Part shown: positions 51,290 through 59,975 of the stretch, piece by piece
Position numbering within the stretch: the first letter of the stretch is position 1
Layout: each line of letters begins with the position of its first letter
Program-made: the position numbers and the translations under genes
NCBI RefSeq assembly: GCF_029894425.1
Contig: NZ_JARXYJ010000001.1
Coordinates: 9,072,501 to 9,136,500, forward strand
Direction of reading: 5' to 3'
DNA: 64,000 bases
Origin: Streptomyces sp. SAI-127
GTDB lineage: Bacteria; Actinomycetota; Actinomycetes; Streptomycetales; Streptomycetaceae
The notes under the pieces: model-generated
The model's database searches: none
The model's input: the letters and a program-made list of their open reading frames with translations, nothing else
What the model was told of the DNA's origin: nothing

Positions 51290-53154
51290 GACGTCAGCCC
51301 CTTCACGACTGCCGCCCGCGCGGTCTCGATGTCGCCCACGTCCTTCGTCCGGCCGTCGAGGTTCCGGGTCGCGGTGGTGAGGGCCTCGGTCAGGGCGTCG
51401 CTGTCGGTGCCGCCGTCCTTCTTCCGCAGCTGGGCGATGAGTTCGTAGTCCTCGATGCCCTCCTTCAGCTGCTCCCAGCGGATGCTGGACATCGGGCCGT
51501 CCTTGCCCGGGTAGACCAGGTACTCGTCGCCCTGCGTGAAGATGTGCACCGGCCGATTGAAGGGGTCGCTGGTCCAGCTGTTGTACGACCAGCGCAGGAA
51601 GCCGTCCAGATCCCGCTGGGCGGAGATCCAGGGCAGCATCCGCGACTCGACGGCGGGAGAGTAGGACAGGGTGTTGGGGTGGGCCGGAGCGCCGTACACG
51701 TAGAAGGTCGTGATCTTGCCGGCTTTGCGCCGCTCCTCCACTTTCTCCTTCGTCATCGCGTCGATGCCGCCCCAGTCGACGGACAGGTTGGACGCGACGC
51801 CTTCGGTGTTGATCGAACCTGCCACGGAGATGCGGTCGTCGAAGGCCGGCGCGACCTCGTGGACGAAGTTCTTGACGACGGTCATCGTGTCGATGGGCCG
51901 CTCGTCGAAGGACAGCCAGGTGTGGTCCAGCCAGCCCTTCGCCTTCACGTGCTTCTCGAAGGCGGGGAGGAAGGTTCCCCATGCCTGACGCCAGCGGTCG
52001 CCGCCCAGATCGACGTTCTCATAGACGGTCCTGCCGGTGGTGGTGTCGGTGTAGGTGAGGTGCTCCTGGTCCTGGAAGGCCAGCATGGAGAAGGCGCCGA
52101 TGTCAGGCCCGAGACCGGCGCGTCTGGCGGTCTCGACGTACTTGTCCCAGCGGCTGAAGTCGAAGGAGAACGTCTTTCCGTTCCAGGTCCAGCCCACCAT
52201 GCTGGTGTACGGCGTGGCGGTCTGTGACTCCCGGGTGCCGAGCGACCACTGGTGGTGCCAGGGGTTGTCGACGATGGTGGTGTTGATGACCTTCTGGCCG
52301 CGCGAGGCCAGGTCTCGGTCGTACTTGTCGATCAGCTTCCAGTGCTCGTCGGACCAGAGCCTGACGCCGTGGTTCTTGGCCATCGTCTCCGGCTGCGCCC
52401 ACACGTCGAGGAAGAAGCTGTAGTCCTTCGGGTCGGGCACGCTCGCGTCGGCGACCTCGATGGTCAGCGGGTACGTGCTCTGGGTACGGCCGTCGGCGTT
52501 GACCTTCACCGCGCCGGTGTACGTGCCGGGCTTGGCCCCCTCGGGGATGTGGAAGGTGAACCACAGCGGTTGCGCCGCGTACGCGGGTACGTCGACCGAG
52601 GACCCCTCCGCCAGCGGGTCGCCGACCACATCGGGGTTACGGTCGCCGGACACCTCCTTCCCGGAGCTGACCTGGTCGATGGTGGCCGACCAGTCGACCT
52701 CGCTCTTGGAACGCTGCACGGGCACGTACTTGACGAACCGGAGCTGGGTGTCGGCACCGGACAGCTTCGCGCCGCCGGGCCCGGTCAGGTCGCCGACCAC
52801 GGCCTTGACGTCGTCGAGATTGTGGCCGGAGGCGATCGCCAGCTGCGCCGAGACCTGCTCGTTGCGCACTGCGGAGAGCTTGAGCTCCTTGGTGTCCTTG
52901 CCCTGGATGGGGGTCATCGGATAACGCGGGACCCGCTCCTCCGCGGAACCGGCGAAGGAGCCGGTGGGGACCCAGGTGATGGTGTCTCTGGTACCCATGG
53001 CGTCGGCGACCTTGACGGTCAGCCAGGTGGTGGTGGCCTTGGAATTGAGGTCGGTGCCGGTGGTCGCCGTACCGGTGACGGCGATCGCGGTGGTGCTTGC
53101 GGCCACGACGACGCCGGCGACGAAGCCGGCGGCAACTGAGGATGTACGTGCCAT
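51286..53154 (-). CDS. Exported DUF4091 / GH123-like glycoside hydrolase
   Basis: 622 residues. An N-terminal hydrophobic stretch (VAAGFVAGVVVAASTTAIAV) is a signal peptide or anchor. A beta-sandwich (about 85-240; WFTFHIPEGAKPGTYTGAVK) precedes a barrel and a C-terminal DUF4091 region (GIEDYELIAQL). The pair Asp 417-Glu 418 in WLSFDERP matches the adjacent Asp-Glu used by GH123 beta-N-acetylgalactosaminidases for substrate-assisted catalysis. It probably releases beta-linked GalNAc; this is inferred from the motif and context. No strong ribosome site is seen before ATG 53154. A large hairpin lies between it and the upstream GH31 gene. Confidence 0.8.
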   Translation of the reverse strand: MARTSSVAAGFVAGVVVAASTTAIAVTGTATTGTDLNSKATTTWLTVKVADAMGTRDTITWVPTGSFAGSAEERVPRYPMTPIQGKDTKELKLSAVRNEQVSAQLAIASGHNLDDVKAVVGDLTGPGGAKLSGADTQLRFVKYVPVQRSKSEVDWSATIDQVSSGKEVSGDRNPDVVGDPLAEGSSVDVPAYAAQPLWFTFHIPEGAKPGTYTGAVKVNADGRTQSTYPLTIEVADASVPDPKDYSFFLDVWAQPETMAKNHGVRLWSDEHWKLIDKYDRDLASRGQKVINTTIVDNPWHHQWSLGTRESQTATPYTSMVGWTWNGKTFSFDFSRWDKYVETARRAGLGPDIGAFSMLAFQDQEHLTYTDTTTGRTVYENVDLGGDRWRQAWGTFLPAFEKHVKAKGWLDHTWLSFDERPIDTMTVVKNFVHEVAPAFDDRISVAGSINTEGVASNLSVDWGGIDAMTKEKVEERRKAGKITTFYVYGAPAHPNTLSYSPAVESRMLPWISAQRDLDGFLRWSYNSWTSDPFNRPVHIFTQGDEYLVYPGKDGPMSSIRWEQLKEGIEDYELIAQLRKKDGGTDSDALTEALTTATRNLDGRTKDVGDIETARAAVVKGLTS

Positions 53155-53195
53155 GGGGATGGGGTCCCTCTCTCACGGCTGTGCAGGGAGTGGTC

Positions 53196-53231
53196 CCCGG
53201 CAGGCCCCATGGGGGCGGTGGGCCTGCCGGG
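53196..53231. other. Intercistronic hairpin between the GH31 and GH123-like genes
   Basis: CCCGGCAGGCCC (53196-53207) and GGGCCTGCCGGG (53220-53231) form a perfect 12-bp stem with a 12-base loop in the 107-base gap. It could end part of the GH31 transcript or stabilise mRNA, making GH31 differently expressed from the genes that follow. Confidence 0.6.
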
Positions 53232-53261
53232 AAACCGGGGGATGCAGGTGATACCGGCGTG

Positions 53262-56200
53262 TCAGGAGGTGACGGTGAATCCGCTGAAGACGGCTTCGAT
53301 GTCCTCGCCGGGGTAGTTGACGTTGGCCGCGCTGGCGACCATCCCGGCGTCTTCGGTGCCGGCGGCCGACGGCACCTGGGCGGTACCGACCTGCGACCAG
53401 GCCTGGCCGTCCTTGCTGGCGTACGCCGTGTAGGTGGCGCCGTCCCGGGTCAGCTTGAGATACGCCGGGTGGTAGGTGGCGCCGCCGCCCGCCCAGGTGT
53501 CGAGCTTCCCGTCGCCGTCGCTGTCGGTCATGAACTCCAGGCCGTAGCTCTGGGTCATGACCAGCACCGCGTAACCGCCCTGCTCGGGTGCGGTCAGGTC
53601 GTTGGCGAGGGCGATGCCCGCCTTGCCGACCGGTGAGGCGCTGTTCTGGGAGACCAACTGGGCGTGCACGGTGGCCTTCTCGCCGGCTGCGTCGTCGCGG
53701 TAGATGACGCCCTTCTCGTCCTTCCAGCCGGACAGGTCCTGGCCGCCGGCCCAGATGGCGAACTGGTCACCGGCCTGGGCGTACTGGGGATCCTCGGAGG
53801 TGGTGTCGGTCGTCAGGTACGGCGCCTGCACGCTGCTGGGAGCGGCCTTCACCTGTGCCTGCACGGTGTCCGACACCCTCTGCGACCCGTTGGATCCGTT
53901 GTAGGTGGCGGTGCCGGTGAGGTCGTGGCTGCCCCAGCGGGCGTCCTCGGCCGGGGTCACCGTCCAGGTGGTGGTGAGTGTGGCGCCGTTCTTGAGGTAG
54001 TCCGCGGTGGTCGGACCGGTCGACTTGGCACTCCAGCCATCAGGCAGGTCCAGGGCCGCCTTGACGCTCCTGAGGGTCCCGGTGCTCCAGTTGGTCACCT
54101 CGGTGGTCACCTGGAACGGCTTGCCCGCGTCGGTGGCCGGGGCGTCCGGAGTGATCAGGACGGAGGCGGCCGGAGCGTCGACGCGCTTGAGCGCCTTGAT
54201 GGCCTTGTCCGCGCCCTCGGCCTTGATGTTGACGAAGGCCGGGGTGACGCCGAGCGGCGCCGCGTACCCCTTGAGGGTCTGGGGACCGCGGATCACCGTG
54301 CCCTGGTTCACGTCGTACCAGGTGCCCGGCGGCAGATGGACGGAGCGTGTGGCTCCGGTGCTCAGCTTCGGTGCGGCCAGCACGGCCGGGCCGAGCATCC
54401 ACTCGTCGGCGACCGTGTAACTCGCCTCGTCCTTCGGGAAGTCGAAGAACAGCGGCCGCATGATCGGATCGCCGGTCTTCAGGGTGCTCTGCACCTGGTC
54501 CCAGATATAGGGGGCGAGCTTCTCGTGCGTCTTGATCGCCTGCCGGTAGAGGTCGACCGTCTCCTGGTCGTAGTCCACCTTCTGTCCGGTGGTGGTGTCG
54601 TTGGTGTCCACCGGCGAGGTCGAGGCGTACATCAGCGGCATCAGCGAGGCGGATTGCGCCCACCGCACCAGTACGTCCTTCGTCGGCGCGGGCTGGCCGC
54701 CCGAGCCGCCGATCATGTCGGACTCGACGAACGGATAGCCGATCGTGGAGATGGCCAGGTTCTGGGAGGCCGAGGCGCGCAGGGAGTCCCAGCCGGTGCC
54801 CTTGTCGACCTGGCGGGTGACGAAGCCGGCCTCGTGGGCCGTCTTGTTCCAGTGCACCCGGATGCCGGCGCCCTGGAGGTCGAACTCGTCGGCGAGCTGC
54901 GTGCCGAGCTTCTGGTAGTCCGTGACCTGCGAGCCCTCGCGCGGCGCGCACCTCTCGTCGAAGAAGCGCGTGTCGAACTTCAGCCCGTCGATGTCGTACG
55001 TGTCCATGAGGGACTTGAGGTTGCCCTCGTACCAGGCCTTGGCCTCGGGGTTGGCCAGGTCGATGATCCCCGCCTCGCCGTTCCACCAGGTCACGTCACA
55101 CGGCTTGGTCTTGTCCTTGGCGTCCATGAGCAGATAGCCGTGGTCGACCGCGTACTGGTAGTTGGCGGAGTCCAGGTTGATCCACAGGGTGACCCAGACG
55201 CCGAAGTCGAACCCCATGTCGTGGATCTTCTGGGAGAGACCCTTGGGATCGGGGAAGGTTTTCGGATCCCACGTCAGATTGCCGTAGTTCGACTCCCACT
55301 TGTCGTCGAGCTGGATGGTGTGCCCGTCCAGACCGTTGTCGTGGAGGTCGGTGGCGTAGTCGAGCAGTTTCTCCTGGTCGACCTTGGTGTAGAACTGCGC
55401 CCAGGAATTCCACAACGGCTTGGCGTACTGCTCGTACGGGGCGTCCGACTTGGTGGGCTTGCCGACGATGCCGATGTAGTCGCGGTAGACCTCCAGCGGC
55501 GTCGACTCGACGAACACGGTGGCCTTGTAGGTGTCGGGCGACTCGACGACGAAGCTGCCGAGGCCGTCCTTGCCCTTGTTGAGCGCCACGTCCATGACGT
55601 TCCCGGTGTCGACGCGCAGACCGGTCGACTTGGACGTGTACCAGAACGGGTCGATCATGTGGTACGACGCCGGGCCGAAGGTCGGATGGTCGACCTCGCC
55701 GGCGTCCAGCGGCCAGGGCTGGTCGGTGCCGGGACCGCCCTGCGGGGTCTCCGCCTCGCCGTGGCCGTACCAGTGGCCGGCCGACGACAGGTCGTAGGTG
55801 AGGCCCAACTGCGTCGGTGCGCCGCCTCGGACGTCCCAGTCGAGCTGGTAGCGGTCGGCGCCGGGGGTGATCCGGGCCTCCACCGTGGCGCCGTCGAGCG
55901 TGCTGTCGGCGGTGACGGTCAGGACGCCGTTCTTCCACGTCCAGTCGGTGACGCCCGTCGCGTGCTGCCAGGTGCCGTCGGCCGTGGTGAAGCGCAGGGC
56001 GCCGGTGTCGCCGGCTGTTGTGGCGAGCACGGTCTTCCCGGCGCGGCGTGTGGTCAGGGCGAGTTCGTCGGTGGCCACGTCGAGGGTGTAGCCGGGGGTG
56101 CCGGCGGAGGCCGGCACGGAGACCGTGACGGCGTTCGCGGTGCGGGTCACCTTCGGCCCCTCGGTGGTGGCGGTGGTGGGACGGGCGGCGGCCGTGGCCG

Positions 56201-56294
56201 CGGCGGTGGAGCCGGTGAGGGGCGCCATCAGCATGGCGGCGGTCAGTGCGGCAGCGAGCAACAGGCCGCCGGGACTGCTCAATCGGGCGTGCAC
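53262..56294 (-). CDS. Secreted GH31 glycosidase with NEW3 and DUF1349-like modules
   Basis: 1010 residues from GTG 56294 (GGAGG seven bases upstream). Signal peptide LLLAAALTAAMLMAPLTG. An N-terminal beta-domain is followed by the barrel: IQLDDKWES near 345, nucleophile Asp 441 in GLKFDTRFF, a candidate acid/base Asp 503 in GTGWDSLRAS, and FVESDMIGGSGG. From about 745 a NEW3 sandwich and the locus-wide DUF1349-like module follow (DQFAIWAGGQDLSGWKDEKG). The KFD nucleophile context and the neighbours suggest an alpha-N-acetylgalactosaminidase-type GH31 rather than a starch alpha-glucosidase, but this is inference. First gene of the glycosidase operon. Confidence 0.85.
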   Translation of the reverse strand: MHARLSSPGGLLLAAALTAAMLMAPLTGSTAAATAAARPTTATTEGPKVTRTANAVTVSVPASAGTPGYTLDVATDELALTTRRAGKTVLATTAGDTGALRFTTADGTWQHATGVTDWTWKNGVLTVTADSTLDGATVEARITPGADRYQLDWDVRGGAPTQLGLTYDLSSAGHWYGHGEAETPQGGPGTDQPWPLDAGEVDHPTFGPASYHMIDPFWYTSKSTGLRVDTGNVMDVALNKGKDGLGSFVVESPDTYKATVFVESTPLEVYRDYIGIVGKPTKSDAPYEQYAKPLWNSWAQFYTKVDQEKLLDYATDLHDNGLDGHTIQLDDKWESNYGNLTWDPKTFPDPKGLSQKIHDMGFDFGVWVTLWINLDSANYQYAVDHGYLLMDAKDKTKPCDVTWWNGEAGIIDLANPEAKAWYEGNLKSLMDTYDIDGLKFDTRFFDERCAPREGSQVTDYQKLGTQLADEFDLQGAGIRVHWNKTAHEAGFVTRQVDKGTGWDSLRASASQNLAISTIGYPFVESDMIGGSGGQPAPTKDVLVRWAQSASLMPLMYASTSPVDTNDTTTGQKVDYDQETVDLYRQAIKTHEKLAPYIWDQVQSTLKTGDPIMRPLFFDFPKDEASYTVADEWMLGPAVLAAPKLSTGATRSVHLPPGTWYDVNQGTVIRGPQTLKGYAAPLGVTPAFVNIKAEGADKAIKALKRVDAPAASVLITPDAPATDAGKPFQVTTEVTNWSTGTLRSVKAALDLPDGWSAKSTGPTTADYLKNGATLTTTWTVTPAEDARWGSHDLTGTATYNGSNGSQRVSDTVQAQVKAAPSSVQAPYLTTDTTSEDPQYAQAGDQFAIWAGGQDLSGWKDEKGVIYRDDAAGEKATVHAQLVSQNSASPVGKAGIALANDLTAPEQGGYAVLVMTQSYGLEFMTDSDGDGKLDTWAGGGATYHPAYLKLTRDGATYTAYASKDGQAWSQVGTAQVPSAAGTEDAGMVASAANVNYPGEDIEAVFSGFTVTS

Positions 56295-56650
56295 TCGTGT
56301 CCTCCTGTCGGACAGGACGGTGGCTCAGGAGCGGCGGTGCGTGGTGCCGGTGGCGTGCGGAGCGCACGGTCACGAAGAAGCGCGGTGCCCGCCAGGGCTG
56401 CGGTCTGCTTGATTCTGCGTGCAGATGCAAGATTCGAAGCGATTTCGCACATGCTCTTGCGGGAATCGCCACCTGTCAACATGGGGGGCACAGGGCGTTA
56501 CGAGTGCCCCCAGGGCGGTCGTGGAGCGGTTGTTGTTCCTGGTGGCGGTCGGTTCCGGGGCCCGCCGACCGGCCTCGGCGGGCCCGGAAACCGTTCGTAA
56601 CGGACGCGTAAATTCTGTGGCCCCCGAGATCTTCCGGGGAGGACGCCCGG
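56295..56650. promoter_or_regulatory. Presumed promoter region of the glycosidase operon
   Basis: A gap of 356 bases with no gene. The half nearest GH31 (about 56400-56480) is relatively A/T-rich, with GATTCTGCGTGCAGATGC and GATTCGAAGCGATTTCG elements that could hold the promoter and operator. The far half carries the terminator of the SIS gene. No operator was matched with confidence. Confidence 0.45.
56551..56592 (-). terminator. Terminator after the SIS-domain gene
   Basis: GGGCCCGCCGA / TCGGCGGGCCC form a perfect 11-bp core with a CCGGCC loop, extended by GGTTCC/GGAAACC with two mismatches. It lies about 60 bases past the SIS stop codon, separating it from the glycosidase operon. Confidence 0.7.
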
Positions 56651-57550
56651 TCAGGCCAGGATCACGGAACGGGTCAGATGGCGCGGATTGTCCGGGTCCA
56701 GCCCGCGTGCCGAGGCGAGGGCGGAGGCCAGCCGGTGCACCACGACCAGATCTGCCAGCGGGTCCCGGCCGAGCGCCACCAACTGCCCGCCGGTGTCCGC
56801 GATCTCGTCGGCGAGACCGGACGGCAGGGCCGCCGGGTCCCCGAACCACCACGCCACGCGGCCGGGTGCGGTGACGCTGATCGGGCCGTGCCGGTACTCC
56901 ATCACCGGGTAGGCCTCGGTCCAGGCGCCCGCCGCCTCACGCATCTTCAGCGCCGCCTCCTGGGCGATCCCGTAGGCCCAGCCCTGCCCCAGGAAGGTGA
57001 ACTGCTCCGCCTCCAACACCCCCGCCGGCAGCGGTTCCTCCAGCGCAGAGCGCCCCTGCTGCGGCAGCTGCTCCAGGTCCTCGCCCAAGTGGGCCCGTAG
57101 GAGGACCAGTTCGGTGCTGGCGAAACGGGTCTGGACGACCGAGGTCTCATCGGCGAAGTCGAGCACGACGACAGCGTCCGCCGGGCCCGTCACAGGCGAC
57201 TGCGGCACCGCGGTCACCGCGGTCGTGGGGGTTGTTCCGCGCAGCCGGCCGAGCAGCTCCAGTACTTCGGTCGTGGTGCCGGACCGGGTCAGCGCGATCA
57301 CCCTGTCGTAGGCCCGCGCGTCCGGCATCCCGGAGGCGGGGAAGGCGTCGGTCTCGCCGTGGCCGCCCGACTCCCGCAGTGCCGCGTACGCCTGGGCGAT
57401 GAACCAGGACGTCCCGCAGCCGACGACGGCCACCCGCTCGCCGGGCCGGGGCAGCGAGGCGGAGACGGGCCCGTCGGGCCTCCGGGCCAGTGCCACGGCC
57501 TGCCGCCAGCAGTCGGGCTGGGTGGCGATCTCGATGTCGGTCTGACTCAT
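56651..57550 (-). CDS. SIS-domain sugar-phosphate isomerase/deaminase (AgaS/GlmS-C-like)
   Basis: 299 residues from ATG 57550 with GGGGAG upstream. Tandem SIS domains: the first begins RVAVVGCGTSWFIAQAYAAL and has LTRSGTTTEVLELL; the second begins FLGQGWAYGIAQEAALKMREA and has AEAYPVMEYRHGP. The pattern matches AgaS/FrlB/GlmS-type enzymes that deaminate or isomerise amino-sugar 6-phosphates in the cytoplasm. Between the glycosidase operon and an ABC importer, next to a tagatose/fructose-bisphosphate-type aldolase, the best guess is a galactosamine-6-phosphate deaminase/isomerase. Divergent from the importer genes. Confidence 0.85.
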   Translation of the reverse strand: MSQTDIEIATQPDCWRQAVALARRPDGPVSASLPRPGERVAVVGCGTSWFIAQAYAALRESGGHGETDAFPASGMPDARAYDRVIALTRSGTTTEVLELLGRLRGTTPTTAVTAVPQSPVTGPADAVVVLDFADETSVVQTRFASTELVLLRAHLGEDLEQLPQQGRSALEEPLPAGVLEAEQFTFLGQGWAYGIAQEAALKMREAAGAWTEAYPVMEYRHGPISVTAPGRVAWWFGDPAALPSGLADEIADTGGQLVALGRDPLADLVVVHRLASALASARGLDPDNPRHLTRSVILA

Positions 57551-57744
57551 CGGGGACTCCCCTCTAGGGCGCACGGCGTGACCGATACGTGATGCGACGG
57601 CCCTTGACACTGTGCGCGTTTCATTGAGCATCATGTCGTTTGATGATTGATAGCACCAGCAATCGAGCATAAACAAGCAAGCGGGCGCGCAATCAGGCGA
57701 GCACGCGCTTGACCAAGCACGCCATGCGTGCGGAGAGGTACTCC
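57551..57744. promoter_or_regulatory. Divergent promoter region with candidate DeoR operator motifs
   Basis: An A/T-rich gap between the SIS gene and the sugar-binding protein gene. The element GAGCA recurs (ATTGAGCATCATG, ATCGAGCATAAAC, GGCGAGCACGC), and ATCAT...GATGAT forms a loose dyad. A similar GAGCAAAAC and TGCTTTATGG occur in the gap beside the DeoR gene (61760-61815), so these may be shared repressor sites. Confidence 0.45.
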
Positions 57745-59004
57745 GTGAAACGGCACCTCGCGGGCCTCGCCGGGGGACTGGCCCTGGCACTGGCCCTCAC
57801 CGGTTGCGGCAAGGGCAGCGCCTCGGACAGCGGCGGATCCGACGGCAGGACGATCAGGTTCGTCGCGGCGAAGTACGACGACGACACCCAGGCCTACTGG
57901 ACTGCGCTGATCAAGGACTTCGAAAAAGCCAACCCCGGCTACCGGGTGAACCTCGAAGTCGTCGACTGGGAGCAGATGGACTCCAAGGTCAAGACGTACG
58001 TCCAGACCAAGCAGGAACCGGACATCCTCAACTACAACAAGTTCTCCGACTTCGCCCGGGACGGCCTGGTTCACAAGGCGCAGGATGTCGTCTCGCCCAA
58101 GGTGCTGGCCGACTTCCTCCCGCTGTTCCGGCAGAGGGCGCAGTACAAGGGGGCCCAGTACGGCCTGCCCTTCATCTCCAGCGCGCGCCTGTTCTTCTAC
58201 AACAAGGACATCTTCGCCAAGGCGGGCATAGCCCAGCCGCCCACCACCTGGGCCGAGGTCGAGGCCGACGCCAAGAAGATCAAGCAGGCGGGTTACATCG
58301 GCCTCGGGCTGCCCCTGGGCCCCGAGGAGGCGCAGGCCGAGTTCCAGATCTGGGCGATGAACAACGGCGGCGGCTGGACCGACACTTCGGGCAAGTGGGC
58401 GATCGACCAGCAGGCCAACGTCGACACGCTCAGCTATCTGCGGAAACTGACGAAGGAAAAGGTCACCCAGCCCAACCCGGAGGCCACCAACCGCAAGGAC
58501 GTCTTCAACCAGTTCGCCCAGGGCAAGATCGGCATGCTCAACGGGGCGGTCTTCATGCGGAAGGGCTTCATCGACCCGGTCGACGCCAAACTGAACTACG
58601 GCGTCGCGGCCCTGCCCAGCAAGGACGGCAGCACCCACAAGACGCTCGGCGTGCAGGACTACCTCGTCGCGTTCAAGAAGAGCGACGGGTCGAACAAGGC
58701 GGCGGTCAAGAAGTTCCTCGACTTCTTCTACCAGAAGGAGAACGCCGCCAAGTTCGTCTCCACCGAGGGGTTCCTGTCGGTCACCGAGTCGGCCGGTCAG
58801 GTGCTCAGCTCCGACAGCCAGAACGCCGCCTACTACAAGCCGTTCGTCGACGCCCTCTCCAGCGCCGAGTTCGCCCCCACCGACGACCCCGCATGGGCCG
58901 CGGTCGACGGTGCGGTGAAACAGCGCATCGGCACGGGGGTGGCGGGCGGCGACCCGGCGAAGGTCCTGGGCGAGATCCAGAAGACCGCGCAGAAGGGCGA
59001 CTGA
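57745..59004 (+). CDS. Sugar-binding lipoprotein of an ABC importer
   Basis: 419 residues from GTG 57745 (GGAGAGG upstream), which places a compact signal and lipobox LTGC at residue 20; in-frame ATGs at 57709 and 57724 are less well placed. A family 1 solute-binding protein: IRFVAAKYDDDTQAYWTALI, PDILNYNKFSDFARDGLV, GLPFISSARLFFYNKDIFAK. It captures the released mono- or oligosaccharide for the two permeases that follow. Divergent from the SIS gene and part of the amino-sugar locus, so a GalNAc-containing sugar is the likely ligand. Confidence 0.9.
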   Translation: MKRHLAGLAGGLALALALTGCGKGSASDSGGSDGRTIRFVAAKYDDDTQAYWTALIKDFEKANPGYRVNLEVVDWEQMDSKVKTYVQTKQEPDILNYNKFSDFARDGLVHKAQDVVSPKVLADFLPLFRQRAQYKGAQYGLPFISSARLFFYNKDIFAKAGIAQPPTTWAEVEADAKKIKQAGYIGLGLPLGPEEAQAEFQIWAMNNGGGWTDTSGKWAIDQQANVDTLSYLRKLTKEKVTQPNPEATNRKDVFNQFAQGKIGMLNGAVFMRKGFIDPVDAKLNYGVAALPSKDGSTHKTLGVQDYLVAFKKSDGSNKAAVKKFLDFFYQKENAAKFVSTEGFLSVTESAGQVLSSDSQNAAYYKPFVDALSSAEFAPTDDPAWAAVDGAVKQRIGTGVAGGDPAKVLGEIQKTAQKGD

Positions 59005-59009
59005 CTTCG

Positions 59010-59975
59010 GTGGCCGTACACGATGTCACCGCAAGCGCCACCGGGGCCGAAGACCCGGCCCCGGCGGCGCAGGCGCCGCCTCTGCCGCGCCGCCGTCGCA
59101 CTACATGGCGCGGGCTCGAGCCCCTGTTGTGGCTCGGTCCCGCGACCCTCCTCATCCTGACCATGGTCGTCTGGCCCATCATCGAGATGATCCGCACGTC
59201 CCTGACGAAGGTGAGCTCCACCGGTCTGTCCGAGGGATTCGCCGGCCTGAGCAACTACACCGACCTGTTCGCCGAGGGCGACCTGCCCGGAGTGCTGCTG
59301 CGCACCGTCGTATGGGTCATCGGGGTCGTCACCGTCACGATCCTGGTCTCCCTCGGCCTGTCCCAACTGCTGAACGCGAGCTTCCCCGGGCGCCGGCTGG
59401 TGCGGTGGGCGATGATCGTGCCCTGGGCCTCGTCCGTGCTGATGACAGCGCTCATCTGGCGCTGGATGCTCAACAACTTCTACGGCGTGATCAACCGGCT
59501 GCTCATGGACATCGGCGTGCTGGACGCCCCTGTCAACTGGCTGGCCCATCCCGGGCAGGCCCTGGCGGCGATGATGGGCGTGGCGGTGTTCGTCTCGCTG
59601 CCGTTCACCTCGTTCGTCCTGCTGGCCGGTGTGCAGAGCATCCCCGGCGAGGTGTACGAGGCGGCGCGCGTGGACGGCGCCGGCCCGGTCCGCGCCTACC
59701 TGAGCATCACGCTGCCGCTGCTGCGGCCCTCGTTGGTGGTCGCCGCGATCATCAACGTCATCAACGTGTTCAACTCGTTTCCGATCATCTGGGCCATGAC
59801 GCGCGGCGGCCCCGGCTTCAGCACCGACACGACCACCACCTACCTGTACAAACTCGCCTTCGACAACCAGTCGGTGGGGGAGTCGGCCGCCATGGCCGTC
59901 GTCAACTTCGGGCTGGTCCTCGCCGTGGTGCTGGTCTATCTGCGCGTCGTCCGCCGACAGGAGGACACCGCGTGA
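59010..59975 (+). CDS. ABC sugar importer permease (MalF type)
   Basis: 321 residues from GTG 59010, five bases after the binding-protein stop. The first 35 residues are a Pro/Ala/Arg-rich cytoplasmic tail. Membrane spans start at LEPLLWLGPATLLILTMVVW with PLLWLGPATLLILTMVVW as core. The EAA loop is YEAARVDGAGPVRAYLSITL (about 225-244). Its stop overlaps the next permease (GTGA 59972-59975). As with the glucarate importer, no ATPase gene is linked. Confidence 0.9.
   Translation: MAVHDVTASATGAEDPAPAAQAPPLPRRRRTTWRGLEPLLWLGPATLLILTMVVWPIIEMIRTSLTKVSSTGLSEGFAGLSNYTDLFAEGDLPGVLLRTVVWVIGVVTVTILVSLGLSQLLNASFPGRRLVRWAMIVPWASSVLMTALIWRWMLNNFYGVINRLLMDIGVLDAPVNWLAHPGQALAAMMGVAVFVSLPFTSFVLLAGVQSIPGEVYEAARVDGAGPVRAYLSITLPLLRPSLVVAAIINVINVFNSFPIIWAMTRGGPGFSTDTTTTYLYKLAFDNQSVGESAAMAVVNFGLVLAVVLVYLRVVRRQEDTA

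Noticed and set aside
44244..51448. Very long plus-strand open frames (1059 and 1255 codons)
   Set aside because: They run opposite to the SGNH and GH35 genes, which have signal peptides and active sites; the opposite frames have none.
51290..51982. N-terminal extension of the GH35 frame to 1448 residues
   Set aside because: The extension overlaps the GH123-like gene in another frame and lacks a signal peptide; ATG 51289 starts a proper one with an ATGA overlap.
53262..56294. Calling the GH31 enzyme an alpha-glucosidase
   Set aside because: The usual WxDMNE-type nucleophile motif is replaced by LKFDTRFF and the locus content points to amino-sugar glycans; specificity left open.
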